From Corynebacterium choanae (GTDB lineage: Bacteria > Actinomycetota > Actinomycetes > Mycobacteriales > Mycobacteriaceae), in contig NZ_CP033896.1 of NCBI RefSeq assembly GCF_003813965.1, positions 2,542,001 to 2,606,000 on the forward strand: a stretch of DNA of 64,000 nucleotides, read 5' to 3'. The translations under genes were made by a program, and so were the position numbers. Under the pieces are notes generated by a model. That model was not told where the DNA came from. It did not search any database and worked only from the letters and a program-made list of their open reading frames with translations. This document shows positions 10,001-17,903 of the stretch, piece after piece (within the stretch, counting starts at the first letter, position 1; the number at the start of each line of letters is the position of its first letter).

Positions 10001-10487
10001 GATCACGCAACGTCACCCGCAACTCGTAGGGGCTAGCGGTAGCTTGTGCAATCCCCACAGCTGGCTCCCCAACCAGCGGATACTGCTGCTCACCGGTGGG
10101 ACTCATCGCCCCAAATGCACCCCACGTCGGTACCGATTGCGCAGTAATAGGTGCCCCATCGGAAGTACCGGCCAGCGACAAGGTGGCCTGCACTAGCGAC
10201 CCGCCAGCCAACGGAAACGACAATTGTTGCGGCTGCCCCTGGATCAACCCCGCCCACTCATCGTCGCTGAACGCCGCAAAATCAAGCCAATGAATCTGTG
10301 GGGCTAAATATCCAGCCGTGGCACGCTCTAAGTGGACCAGGCTCGCCGTATCGGTGGCGACCACAGCTGCCGGTGCGACCGCCGGTGACGCGGTAGTAAC
10401 AAGAACTGCCGACACCACAGCAGCACACCACCGTCGACAGTTGACTGCCCACGAGTTAGCAATGATTCTCCTGGCGGAACGCTTCAC
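7053..10487 (-). CDS. large secreted repeat protein, probable cell-surface adhesin
   Basis: This frame encodes about 1144 residues from a GTG at 10485-10487; the true start is uncertain because the frame extends further upstream and an AGGAG occurs just inside. The N-terminus reads as a signal peptide (RRWCAAVVSAVLVTTASPAVA). A large domain of about 500 residues with FPLAGGSLVQATLS recalls the non-repetitive region of CshA-type adhesins. Then come about four degenerate repeats of roughly 90 residues (about 8520 to 7465), each with a GD...V..G...Y.H pattern such as GDTLTVYTGNYRYQHTV. A Pro-rich linker, one hydrophobic segment (FAEIALLLSVPLLVTIGHWLA) and a tail of about 50 residues follow. No LPXTG motif is present. 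It interrupts the usual nusG-rplK adjacency. The function is inferred from architecture only. Confidence 0.7.
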   Translation of the reverse strand: MKRSARRIIANSWAVNCRRWCAAVVSAVLVTTASPAVAPAAVVATDTASLVHLERATAGYLAPQIHWLDFAAFSDDEWAGLIQGQPQQLSFPLAGGSLVQATLSLAGTSDGAPITAQSVPTWGAFGAMSPTGEQQYPLVGEPAVGIAQATASPYELRVTLRDLVVKFPSGAQVTPAVVVADAEQLSDETDVVTVAAAGGTVTRLTVLTAQEADPQQQGAAAHPAVHPLACSGEGTPTLRCTGVADAGAQLLLASGTTEVTTTLQAAGSPNALAFGLLLGVPNATVQWDDSVGFAVSGSAAGSAPVASEMFTVTFGEPAADMLPAPGEMVRVMATGDTSASRFGIPTAACAAVQLDATAPAGVRRSPLPATVDPQAGKDATAGAWLVSQPAGSAFIDCAVTIAAAPLATPNLVAATSDTPLPTGEHPKTTGVVVAGIDPRATRLTLTITPPGFFDSARQDTGQEPVTVALRRTVNGWQQTGNAAELFQVQVSSQTAPSDTPPDSSPTGSTPPTAPAAAETLLLEFVGDAWTSLDRAAATVRVAVDPADQPAEGLADAPLPAARTVDSAAKVVLNTAVDSARPLQAPQQTPIDRLPITASARNAIIAAIVAANPQLPADVTFTVDDDGAVQVHYPDGTAQYFTGHQTTQQRPLPIPVIDPVPQYGATTVAVHTVGTQPLQAGDVVTVAVGTSRYHTTIPDDSPSMPIVVTVDPLQELMPVEVAISRGNESVTGSPVVVAPEALAHLRIDPPPHMGAHQVTVVADPQTPLRLHDEILLDIGHNHYRHEIIQADIDTGAVTFAVAPLAAGSVLQPAIRRIGRLPQPGIPATISTIAPPSPRIITRPRVGTDRLMITSAGRQHFEVGDRIDLTVGSRVISHQVNAEEAASGFIDIALDHPMSNGIVAYATAYRDGAPPQRGNQVGVPLAIPDMLATPRIVNPAHPALTMLQVTTSGQPFNPGDTLTVYTGNYRYQHTVRATEAADNLAQIYLPVALVVGDTIIVENSRPQRTTTTSHPVTVVPTPANPPADPANPVPTSPPPPTPDSYPPRQPIQPDPQPAAHSSTGVGVVTGDTFAEIALLLSVPLLVTIGHWLATIPSNNDRLQLPPQHCGAASQEALPAPVIPPVPPVMSAFWSTVTYWSGVCTPR

Positions 10488-10740
10488 CCTTTCTATCCAA
10501 CCATCCCCACTGCACAATCGGCGGCACAATCCCCCCAAAACGGCGACACCACCAAGGAGTGCCCGGTCATGCTCACCGCACAACAACACCCCACCGCTGC
10601 TCGACATAGGGCAGCTCAACCCTGCAACAGGGAAGCTGCCACATCGTGGTTCAGCAGGTGGGGTGGGTCAGTGTACGGTGCGGCAGACAGTTGCCGCACA
10701 ACCCATTCCACAGGGAATGCGTCCAATAGTCCACAAGGAA

Positions 10741-11667
10741 CTAGTTGATTTTTTCAACCTGGTCGAAGTTGAGATCCACCGGGGTCTCCCGGCCAAAGAT
10801 CGACACCAGCACCCGCAGCTTGCCGGTGGCCGGATCGATTTCGCTGATTGTTGCCGGAACGGTAGCAAACGCACCGTCGAGGATCGTCACCGCTTCGCCA
10901 ACCTCAAAATCAACCTGCACCGGTGCACGGTTGGACACTGTTGGCTGTGCCACAACCTGCTCGCCGGACTTGTTCACCGGGGTAGCAGCAGCTTCCTCGC
11001 CTTCCTGGGCAGGGGTTTCCTGCGGCATGAGGAATTTCGCCACATCGCGTGCCTTCACTGGGGTTGGATGACCCTCGTTGCCGACAAAAGAAGTCACACC
11101 CGGGGTATCCCGTACCACCGACCAGGAGCGGTCATTGATCTCCATACGAACAAGCACATAGCCAGGCAGCAGCTTGCGCTTGACTAGCTTCCGCTTGCCG
11201 TCTTTAAGCTCCATGACTTCTTCAATTGGCACAACCACGTCATAGATGGAATCTTCCACCTCGAGGGTTTGGACACGCATGTCCAAGTTGGTTTTCACCT
11301 TATTTTCGTAGCCGGAATAGCACTGGATGATATACCACTTGCCCGGCAGGCGACGAAGCTCCCGCATAAACGCCCGCAGCCGAGTTTTGTACTCTTCCAT
11401 TGCTTTATCTTCATCGGAACCTTCAGTGTCACCGAGCGCCGCTGCAGCCTTCGACACTTCGTCTTCGCTAGCAGGCGCCGACTCAACCTCAGTGTCAACA
11501 GCTTCCCCGGCGTCGATCGCGGCAAACTCGTCAGCAACTTCTTGCGCTGCTTCGACTTCCGGGTGATCTGCGGCAGCAATTGCCACATCTGCGTCTTGCA
11601 CCGACTGCTCGTCCACAGTCACCTCGACGTCATTGGCGGTGAGGTCCAAAGATTTGTCGTCACTCAT
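10741..11667 (-). CDS. nusG: transcription termination/antitermination protein NusG
   Basis: NusG binds RNA polymerase and links it to Rho or to the leading ribosome. The 308-residue product has an acidic N-terminal extension of about 110 residues (typical of actinobacterial NusG), an NGN domain beginning [15 protein letters not shown] with the [11 protein letters not shown] core, an acidic insertion of about 40 residues, and a C-terminal KOW domain ([19 protein letters not shown]). The start at 11665-11667 is chosen because [13 protein letters not shown] matches family N-termini and GGAAAG lies upstream. It follows secE on the same strand after about 270 bases, so the two may be co-transcribed. 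Confidence 0.96.
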   Translation of the reverse strand: MSDDKSLDLTANDVEVTVDEQSVQDADVAIAAADHPEVEAAQEVADEFAAIDAGEAVDTEVESAPASEDEVSKAAAALGDTEGSDEDKAMEEYKTRLRAFMRELRRLPGKWYIIQCYSGYENKVKTNLDMRVQTLEVEDSIYDVVVPIEEVMELKDGKRKLVKRKLLPGYVLVRMEINDRSWSVVRDTPGVTSFVGNEGHPTPVKARDVAKFLMPQETPAQEGEEAAATPVNKSGEQVVAQPTVSNRAPVQVDFEVGEAVTILDGAFATVPATISEIDPATGKLRVLVSIFGRETPVDLNFDQVEKIN

Positions 11668-11935
11668 TGATTCATCGCTTTCCACCCGAAACCCGGGACG
11701 TCTCATAGCGTTGCCATGCAGCCACCTACCAGCAGCCACAACCTATCGCTGTGGCTTCCTAGCAAAGGCAGCACACCTGTCAAACTTCACAGGTTGTTTA
11801 GCAACGCTCACTTTTACCGCCCAGTGTAGACCAGGCTGGGGCAAAAATTTTCCCGCCGTGCTCTTGCAGTGAAGAACAGGGCGGGAATGTTGTTTTTTAA
11901 ATTCTAAACAGCTGACAGTGGAAACTGCAACTAGC

Positions 11936-12280
11936 TTAGCGCGGGGTGAGCACCTTCTCGACGCCGATACCGGTTAACGTATCAACACCCCAAACCAGTG
12001 CGGTGAGCACGATAAGGAAGGCGAACACAATCGAGGTGTACACCACCATCTGCTTACCAGTTGGCCAAATTACTTTTTTCAGTTCTTGTACCGTCTCGGG
12101 CACGTAGTCTACGACCCGTTTACCCAGCGACTTTTCTTTTTCCTCTTCAGCTGCATTAGCTGCAGGAACCGCGTTCTTCGCGGCATACACTTCGCTGGAA
12201 GTGGTGGATACACCGGAGACCTGGCGCTTACCAGCTGGGCGCGCAGCACCCACAAGCTCAGGGTTGTGTTCGTCGGACAC
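11936..12280 (-). CDS. secE: preprotein translocase subunit SecE
   Basis: SecE clamps SecY in the membrane and is essential for Sec-dependent export. The 114-residue protein has a hydrophilic N-terminal extension, the conserved amphipathic motif VQELKKVIWPTGKQMV, and a single C-terminal membrane helix (SIVFAFLIVLTALVWGVDTL), as in other Gram-positive single-helix SecE proteins. The start is GTG at 12278-12280 with AAAGGAGA 4-11 bases upstream. It lies between tRNA-Trp and nusG, the conserved actinobacterial order, which supports the identity of such a short protein. Confidence 0.95.
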   Translation of the reverse strand: MSDEHNPELVGAARPAGKRQVSGVSTTSSEVYAAKNAVPAANAAEEEKEKSLGKRVVDYVPETVQELKKVIWPTGKQMVVYTSIVFAFLIVLTALVWGVDTLTGIGVEKVLTPR

Positions 12281-12337
12281 GGCTCTCCTTTGCGAAAACT
12301 ACTCGCAGCGTAATTTCCCACTCGGTAAAAGAATGCG

Positions 12338-12410
12338 CAGGGGCGACAGGACTCGAACCTGCAACCTTCGGTTTTGGAGACCGATGCTCTACCAATTGAG
12401 CCACGCCCCT
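12338..12410 (-). tRNA. tRNA-Trp (anticodon CCA)
   Basis: A full cloverleaf can be drawn on the minus strand: AGGGGCG pairs with CGCCCCT, the D-arm is GGCTCAATTGGTAGAGC, the anticodon loop is CTCCAAA and the T-arm is CAGGTTCGAGTCCTG. CCA is not encoded. It is 57 bases upstream of secE. Confidence 0.97.
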
Positions 12411-12588
12411 ATGCGGTTGTCATTGCGGAATCTCGATACTCAGCAATGAAACCAGAAAGCCACTCTAGCAAACGATTCCACCTTGCGGCGAATCGCAGCA
12501 TCACCCAGCCAAAGCTGCTGTGACTTTCTCGTCTGATATGAAACAAACGCCGCCCGCCGGTGAAGCGGTCGCGACGCTGAGTTTCTCG

Positions 12589-12660
12589 TAGCGATGGAGA
12601 GAATTGAACTCTCGACACAACGATTATGAGTCGTTTGCTCTACCACTGAGCTACACCGCC
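12589..12660 (-). tRNA. tRNA-Met (anticodon CAT)
   Basis: Cloverleaf on the minus strand: acceptor GGCGGTG pairs with CATCGCT using two G-U pairs, D-arm AGCTCAGTGGTAGAGC, anticodon loop CTCATAA, T-arm with GTTCAAT. The normally paired first acceptor position points to an elongator tRNA. CAT could also be a lysidine-modified Ile tRNA, which sequence reading alone does not fully exclude. Confidence 0.93.
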
Positions 12661-12704
12661 ATCTGCTATTCAAGCTACCGGAATCGGTGCCATCATAGCA
12701 AGAG

Positions 12705-12777
12705 AGCCCCCTGACAGAATCGAACTGTCGACCTTTTCCTTACCATGGAAACGCTCTGCCGACTGAGCTAAGGGGGC
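12705..12777 (-). tRNA. tRNA-Thr (anticodon GGT)
   Basis: Cloverleaf on the minus strand: GCCCCCT pairs with AGGGGGC, D-arm AGCTCAGTCGGCAGAGC, anticodon loop ATGGTAA, T-arm GACAGTTCGATTCTGTC. The spacing to tRNA-Met (about 45 bases) suggests one transcript. Confidence 0.96.
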
Positions 12778-13439
12778 CTAGCTGCAACTTGGAACCTGTC
12801 ACCTTTTCGGTGACCGCTTTCCGTTGAAGCCTTGAAAAGATTAACCCACAACCGTTAATGAACACAAATCAGCAGGACAAGGCCGCTTTTTAGGGCTTTT
12901 ATACGGCAAAGAACAGCATACGGTGGATCACATGTCGTGTGGCTTGCCCACTTCGCCAGGAAATTCGCGGGCAAGCAACCGCAAACACTCAAAAAAGTCC
13001 GGCAAACGCCGCTAGTGGAGGCATGTGCGCCAACACAGCCACTGACGCCGCCCGCCGCCAAGGCTTGCAATGAGCAGACAGCGAGTACTTCGTGTCCCAC
13101 CGGCCACTGCACCCCGGAATAGGAGCACGCAGCGATCAGAGAGCAATAGTGTGCAAATTCGACGCAGGTGACTTCCCGGCTCGAAGGTTGGACGCTGCAG
13201 CAGGCTCACTGTCAAACACTGACAAACTCGCGTGCGACAGCCCCGCAGAGGCGATGTGACACTCCCCCAACGCCTTCCTTGACGCGCCCTTTCCGATTTT
13301 TCGCCTAGACACTCACCAGGCGCACCGGAGACAGGTTTGGCATGTCGGTGATACCACCTACCGTGCCAAGCGTGTTTCGGGCTCGTTCGCTGCAACGCAA
13401 TGGATTCCCTACAGGTTCACAGAGACTGCAGACGCAGCA
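12778..13439. other. gap between tRNA-Thr and the tRNA-Tyr terminator
   Basis: About 660 bases without a recognisable gene. Short frames on both strands lack motifs and ribosome binding sites. The promoter of the Thr-Met-Trp tRNA group should lie near 12790-12850. Confidence 0.45.
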
Positions 13440-13485
13440 AAGCCCGGTTGCTTCTTTTCTTAAGGAAAAGATGCAACCGGGCTTG
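13440..13485 (-). terminator. terminator after tRNA-Tyr
   Basis: An 11-bp perfect outer stem (AGCCCGGTTGC at 13441-13451 with GCAACCGGGCT at 13473-13483) encloses a second CTTTTC/GAAAAG pairing. It begins 9 bases past the 3' end of tRNA-Tyr on the minus strand. There is only a short T-run after it. Confidence 0.7.
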
Positions 13486-13491
13486 GTACTG

Positions 13492-13573
13492 TGCCAGGTG
13501 AAGGATTCGAACCTACGTAGGCGAAGCCGACGGATTTACAATCCGCTCCCTTTGGCCGCTCGGGCAACCTGGC
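13492..13573 (-). tRNA. tRNA-Tyr (anticodon GTA)
   Basis: The 82-base class II tRNA has acceptor GCCAGGT pairing with ACCTGGC, anticodon stem GGATT-GTA-AATCC and a long variable arm (GTCGGCTTCGCCTAC), as expected for bacterial tyrosine tRNA. Confidence 0.95.
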
Positions 13574-13657
13574 GGTGCAACACACATTGTGCGGTGCGGT
13601 TACCTACTCTACTATGCCCGCCATGGGATTTTGCAAACCGGCAGGACAAGCCAGGTT

Positions 13658-14704
13658 TTAGCCGACTCGCGCAACGGTGTATTCCATGACTGATCGCAGC
13701 GCTTGCGTGGCTGGGATCGCCGGCAATTTCGCTAATTGTTCCTGTGCGATCTGCATATTGTGCTCAACGACTTGCAACGCCTGTTCACGACCGGTGGACT
13801 GATGCAACAATTCCAACACGGTCGCCACCTGCTGTTCGTCGGTAACCGGTCCGGTGAGTATTTGCCGCAGCTGCTCCCCAACCGGGGTGTCTTCCCGCAG
13901 CGCATAGAGCACCGGCAAGGTGAAGATCCCTTCCCGTAAATCTGTTCCCGGAATCTTCCCCGACTGGGAGGTGTCGGAGAAAATATCGATGATGTCATCA
14001 ACTATTTGGAAAATCGTGCCGATAGCAAAACCCAGTTTCTGCAGGGCGGCAGTAGTTGCTTGATCTGCCCCAGCATGCAGCGCACCTAAATAGCCGGCTG
14101 AGCCGATCAGCACCCCTGTTTTCTCGTGGATGACATGCATATAGTGCTCTATTTTGTCGCCTTCGCCAGGACCTACGGTTTCCCGCATTTGCCCAGTGAC
14201 CAGTTGGCCGAAGGTTTCGGCAAAGTGGGCAACAGTCTCCGTCCCCAAGCCGGCCATGACGTGGGAGGCGCGTGCCAGCAAATAATCGCCGGCCAAGATC
14301 GCAATCGAATTATCCCAGCGGGCATTCGCCGAGATCACTCCCCGCCGCTTATCTGCTTCGTCCATCACATCGTCGTGATACAACGTCGCCAAATGGGTCA
14401 TCTCCACCACGCAGGCCGCCTGCAGGACTTTGTCACATCCTGGATTAGGGCCATATTGGCTGGCGAGCATGGCAAACATGGGACGGAAGCGTTTGCCGCC
14501 CGCCGCCAGAAGATGAGAAGTTTTCTCGGTGATAAACGGTTCCTGGCCGCGCACATGCTCTTCCAGGAGGGCTTCCACCTGCGCCACACCGGTGTCGATT
14601 TGTTGGGCTAGTTGTGGGTCGCCAAAGTCGATGTGGGGGTGGCGTACACCCTGCGGCTCCGGGTTCGCCTGCTGCTGCCTCCCGGCGAGATGGCCGTGTG
14701 TCAT
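13658..14704 (-). CDS. long-chain (E)-polyprenyl diphosphate synthase, menaquinone side chain
   Basis: The enzyme extends allylic diphosphates with isopentenyl diphosphate to make the isoprenoid tail that MenA attaches to the quinone ring. Both aspartate-rich motifs are present: the first in LYHDDVMDEADKRRG and the second in IFQIVDDIIDIFSD, and GGKRFRPMFAML is the conserved IPP-binding region. The product is 348 residues from the ATG at 14702-14704; an upstream in-frame start at 14779 is possible but its extra residues are poorly conserved-looking. The neighbouring men genes support a role in menaquinone synthesis, like the grcC1 position in Mycobacterium. The exact chain length cannot be read from sequence. 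Confidence 0.9.
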   Translation of the reverse strand: MTHGHLAGRQQQANPEPQGVRHPHIDFGDPQLAQQIDTGVAQVEALLEEHVRGQEPFITEKTSHLLAAGGKRFRPMFAMLASQYGPNPGCDKVLQAACVVEMTHLATLYHDDVMDEADKRRGVISANARWDNSIAILAGDYLLARASHVMAGLGTETVAHFAETFGQLVTGQMRETVGPGEGDKIEHYMHVIHEKTGVLIGSAGYLGALHAGADQATTAALQKLGFAIGTIFQIVDDIIDIFSDTSQSGKIPGTDLREGIFTLPVLYALREDTPVGEQLRQILTGPVTDEQQVATVLELLHQSTGREQALQVVEHNMQIAQEQLAKLPAIPATQALRSVMEYTVARVG

Positions 14705-15044
14705 TGGCGTGGTCGACCTCACTGTGAATGTTGAGCGTTGTCTAAAAAACGTCGTATCTACCGTGTTACTGCCCCTCATCAGCTAGGCCTGCGGCAAGAC
14801 TGCTGGCCAGCGTTGTATGCCATCGCACCGGGTGTTCGTCGGCTGCTTGAAGGACGGTGCCTCGAAGCAGCCGATATGCCTGGCGAATGACTGCTGCAAG
14901 CTGTGGTGATTGCTGCGATGATAGCGGGCAGACTTTTCAACGGTAGACGCGCGCTGTGTTTACCTTACAAGCCCGGTCTAGGTTGGTGCACACTTTGGGT
15001 CACCGGCGTGCCCGAATCAAGAACACATCTGGGACAATGAAGGG

Positions 15045-16343
15045 GTGAGTGGATCTATGTGGCAAGCCGATGTGGTGATTGTTGGATTTGGCCCGGCAGG
15101 GGCGGCGGCAGCGATTGCCGCCAGTCGGGCGGGGCTTTCGGTGATCGCTGTAGAGCGCGGGGAATATGGCCGTGATAAAACCTGCGGTGACGGGTTAACC
15201 CCGCGGGCAATGACCCAACTTGCCCATCTTGGCCTGGGGGAAAGCATTGGCGACGGTTACCGCAATTACGGGTTGAAACTCCACGGATTTGGCGGCGACG
15301 TCACCGTCGCGTGGCCGGACACCGGCCAGTTTCGGGCGGTGGGATCGGCGATGCGCCGCACGCGACTTGATGCGCTCCTTGCTGATCTTGCTGCCGCCCA
15401 GCCCGGGGTGACTGTGCACTATGGCACCACCGTGAAAGACGTCACGGTGGTTGATGGGACTTTGGTGGCGGTGAGCTGTATTGCATCGGATGCTGGTGAC
15501 CACGCTCCCATTACGGTGCGCGGATCGCGGTTTATCATCGCCGATGGGGTGCGTTCCACTGTCGGGAAACTTCTGGGGCGCCAGTGGCATCAGCAGGAGG
15601 TGTATGGGATTGCCGCCCGCGGCTATGCGCAAACTCCATGCGCGGATGAGCCGTGGATTCATTCCCATGTGGAGCTTTCCGACGAATTTGGCACCACCCA
15701 GCCGGGCTATGGGTGGATTTTTCCGCTGGGGGCAAGCGACGGTTGCGTCAATGTGGGCTGCGGGGCGCTGTCGATTGCGACCCGGAAAGCAACTGTGAAC
15801 ACCAAACAGCTCCTGCGCCACTATCACCAGCAGGTGGCAGCAGATTTTCTCCTGCAACCGGTCACCCAGGTGACGTCGGCGCTGCTGCCGATGGGTGGGG
15901 CGGTAAGCAATGTGGCCGGGGCGAACTGGATGCTCATTGGGGATGCGGCGGCCTGTGTGAATCCGCTGAATGGGGAAGGGATCGACTACGGCCTGGAGAC
16001 TGCCCAGCTCGCCATCGACTTGGCGACCTCCACCAGCGGGCCGCTGACGTACGCGTGGCCGGCGCTGCTGCGCGACACCTACGGCGATGCGTTCGCTATC
16101 GCCCGGCGTGCCGCCCGGCTGCTGTGCTATCCGGAGCTGTTGCCGGCGGTAGGACCGATGGGGATGCGTGGTCGGCAAGCCCAGCTGGTGATGCCGATTG
16201 CTGCCCGGTTGATGGGCAATCTTGTTTCCGCCGCCGATCGGGATGTGACCAGCTGGTTGTGGCGGCGCAGTGGTCGGCTGGTGCGGCTGGCTACCGCTGA
16301 TCGGCAGTTGTGGTCAGTCGATCCGGGGTCTGCCCGCAGCTAG
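15045..16343 (+). CDS. menJ: geranylgeranyl reductase family protein, probable menaquinone reductase MenJ
   Basis: MenJ saturates one isoprene unit of the menaquinone tail in mycobacteria, giving MK-n(H2). The 432-residue flavoprotein starts with an FAD-binding Rossmann motif (VVIVGFGPAGAAAAIAASRAG), followed by GDGLTPRAM and the conserved WMLIGDAAACVNPLNGEGIDYG segment that contacts FAD. No membrane helix is evident. The GTG start at 15045 has AAGGG immediately upstream; an ATG at 15057 is an alternative. It is divergent from the polyprenyl synthase gene and converges with menG, as Rv0561c does with its neighbours in the menaquinone region. Confidence 0.88.
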   Translation: MSGSMWQADVVIVGFGPAGAAAAIAASRAGLSVIAVERGEYGRDKTCGDGLTPRAMTQLAHLGLGESIGDGYRNYGLKLHGFGGDVTVAWPDTGQFRAVGSAMRRTRLDALLADLAAAQPGVTVHYGTTVKDVTVVDGTLVAVSCIASDAGDHAPITVRGSRFIIADGVRSTVGKLLGRQWHQQEVYGIAARGYAQTPCADEPWIHSHVELSDEFGTTQPGYGWIFPLGASDGCVNVGCGALSIATRKATVNTKQLLRHYHQQVAADFLLQPVTQVTSALLPMGGAVSNVAGANWMLIGDAAACVNPLNGEGIDYGLETAQLAIDLATSTSGPLTYAWPALLRDTYGDAFAIARRAARLLCYPELLPAVGPMGMRGRQAQLVMPIAARLMGNLVSAADRDVTSWLWRRSGRLVRLATADRQLWSVDPGSARS

Positions 16344-16374
16344 TTGGGTCGCGATGTTGTTGTAGCGCAGTGGT

Positions 16375-17073
16375 CTACTGGGGGGCTGGGGGTACTTCGC
16401 CGGCGTGAATGGCAACGATTCCGCCGGTGAGGTTGCGCCAGCCGACGTCAACAAAGCCGGCATCCCACATTTTTTTCGCTAAGGTTTCCTGATTTGGCCA
16501 GGCCAGAATCGATTCGACGAGGTAGAGGTAGGCTTCCGGGTCGGAAGAGACGAGTTTCGCGACGCTGGTGAGCACATATTTCAGGTATACGTCGTAGGCG
16601 GTGGCGAACCAGCGCTGGGTGGGGGTGGAAAACTCGGTGATGACAAGCCGGCCGCCAGGTTTGATGACACGACGAATCTCGGCGAGGGCTTTGTCTAAGT
16701 GTTGAAAGTTCCGGAGTCCGAAGCTGATGGTGACCGCATCGAAGGTAGCGTCAGCGAAGGGCAGGTTCATGCCGTCGCCGCAGACTTTCACCACGTCACG
16801 TTTCGCCCCGGCGCGCAGCATCCCTTTGGAGAAGTCACAGGCCACCGGCCAGGCGCCGGCTTGTTGTAGGGCGAGGGTGGATACGGCGGTGCCGGCTGCC
16901 AGGTCGAGGATGTCTTCCCCGGGTTGGGCAGCGAGTCGGGCTGCGCTGGTGTTTCGCCACAGCCGGTCGATGCCTAAGGACAGCACCGTGTTGGTGATGT
17001 CGTAGCGTTGCCCGACTTCGTCGAACATGCTGGATACTTCGGTTGGGTTTTTCTCTAGGTTCGCCTTTGCCAC
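16375..17073 (-). CDS. menG: demethylmenaquinone methyltransferase
   Basis: This SAM-dependent enzyme methylates demethylmenaquinone in the last step of menaquinone synthesis. The 232-residue protein has the UbiE/MenG signature: [23 protein letters not shown] near the N-terminus, the SAM-binding motif [15 protein letters not shown], and the [19 protein letters not shown] segment. The start is GTG at 17071-17073. The gene converges with menJ, the stop codons being about 30 bases apart. The family also methylates ubiquinone precursors in other bacteria, but the surrounding men genes fix the substrate here. Confidence 0.95.
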   Translation of the reverse strand: MAKANLEKNPTEVSSMFDEVGQRYDITNTVLSLGIDRLWRNTSAARLAAQPGEDILDLAAGTAVSTLALQQAGAWPVACDFSKGMLRAGAKRDVVKVCGDGMNLPFADATFDAVTISFGLRNFQHLDKALAEIRRVIKPGGRLVITEFSTPTQRWFATAYDVYLKYVLTSVAKLVSSDPEAYLYLVESILAWPNQETLAKKMWDAGFVDVGWRNLTGGIVAIHAGEVPPAPQ

Positions 17074-17148
17074 AGTGTGCGATCCTAGCGAAGGTTGGCG
17101 CGAAACGTGGTGTTGGTGGGTCGATGATTGTGTGGCGGGTGTGGTTGC

Positions 17149-17634
17149 TTAGGTGGTGCGGTGGGGGTGTTGGCGGCGGCGTTTCCACCGTTGGAGGAGG
17201 AAAAATGTGAGTATGGTGCCGATGGTGGTGATGCTGGTGGCGGTGGCGGCAACAGGGAGGGTTTGGAGCCAGGAGCGGCCGCTGATTTTTGCCCGCCACG
17301 GATAGTCTTTGTCGTAGACTACGCGGACTCGTTGCCCGACGCGGAGACCTTTGGGGTACAGCAGGCCGCCGGGTGGGGATTGGCTGCGTCCTGCTTCGTC
17401 GATGAAACGGCCGGTGGTGCGGGTGGGGCTGACACCGGTGATCACCGCTACAGCGGTCGCCGGATTGTTGTTGATGCTGCGGTCGGTGTTGTAGGCGCCG
17501 ATGACGACTGCGGCCGCCCCGAGCAGGGAGGCGATCCAGAGGGCGACGACGAGTTGTTGACTGCGGTGAATGATCCGCAGTGTGACGTCGCTGCTGTGGT
17601 AGGCAATTCCGCCGTTGGCATACATGCGCCGCAC
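17149..17634 (-). CDS. DUF3592-like two-helix membrane protein
   Basis: The 161-residue product starts at a GTG (17632-17634) that has a strong AAGGAGG 9 bases upstream. It has two membrane helices, one near residues 26-46 (LVVALWIASLLGAAAVVIGAY) and one near the C-terminus (SITTIGTILTFFLLQRW), flanking an extracytoplasmic beta-rich domain with the pattern GLRVGQRVRVVYDKDYPWRAKI. That layout matches DUF3592 proteins, whose function is unknown. It sits between menD and menG on the same strand, with a spacer of about 270 bases from menD and 75 bases to menG, so it may be carried on a men transcript. Confidence 0.7.
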   Translation of the reverse strand: MRRMYANGGIAYHSSDVTLRIIHRSQQLVVALWIASLLGAAAVVIGAYNTDRSINNNPATAVAVITGVSPTRTTGRFIDEAGRSQSPPGGLLYPKGLRVGQRVRVVYDKDYPWRAKISGRSWLQTLPVAATATSITTIGTILTFFLLQRWKRRRQHPHRTT

Positions 17635-17903
17635 CAGAGACAACCTCCTTCTTTGTGTTCGGCAGCTGCTGGCAGGCAACTCATCACAGTCTGCTGAACG
17701 GTGTGCTGTGATCGGCTGCATGTGGCAGCTGAGTCGCTAGTAGGCAGCTTATCTGATCGGCTGGCGCACAAGGTTGTTGCTTGCCGGGGGCGAATGCACC
17801 GGGAGGCAACTTCCCGGCGTGGCCGGGATTTGGTGGGGGGTGTGACAGGCCGGGTTCGAATTAGGCAGGCCGCATACCCGGATGTGTGCCGAGGGTGCTT
17901 GGT

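Noticed and set aside
9073..10029. 318-codon plus-strand frame antisense to the repeat protein
   Set aside because: Its Ala/Ser/Thr/Pro-rich sequence has no family signature and mirrors the minus-strand coding gene.
12338..13573. tRNA cluster as an integration site with a mobile element in the 12778-13439 gap
   Set aside because: No integrase, transposase or direct repeat of a tRNA 3' end is visible.
15195..16178. 327-codon minus-strand frame opposite menJ
   Set aside because: The plus strand carries a clear FAD-binding protein with motifs; the opposite frame is a shadow.
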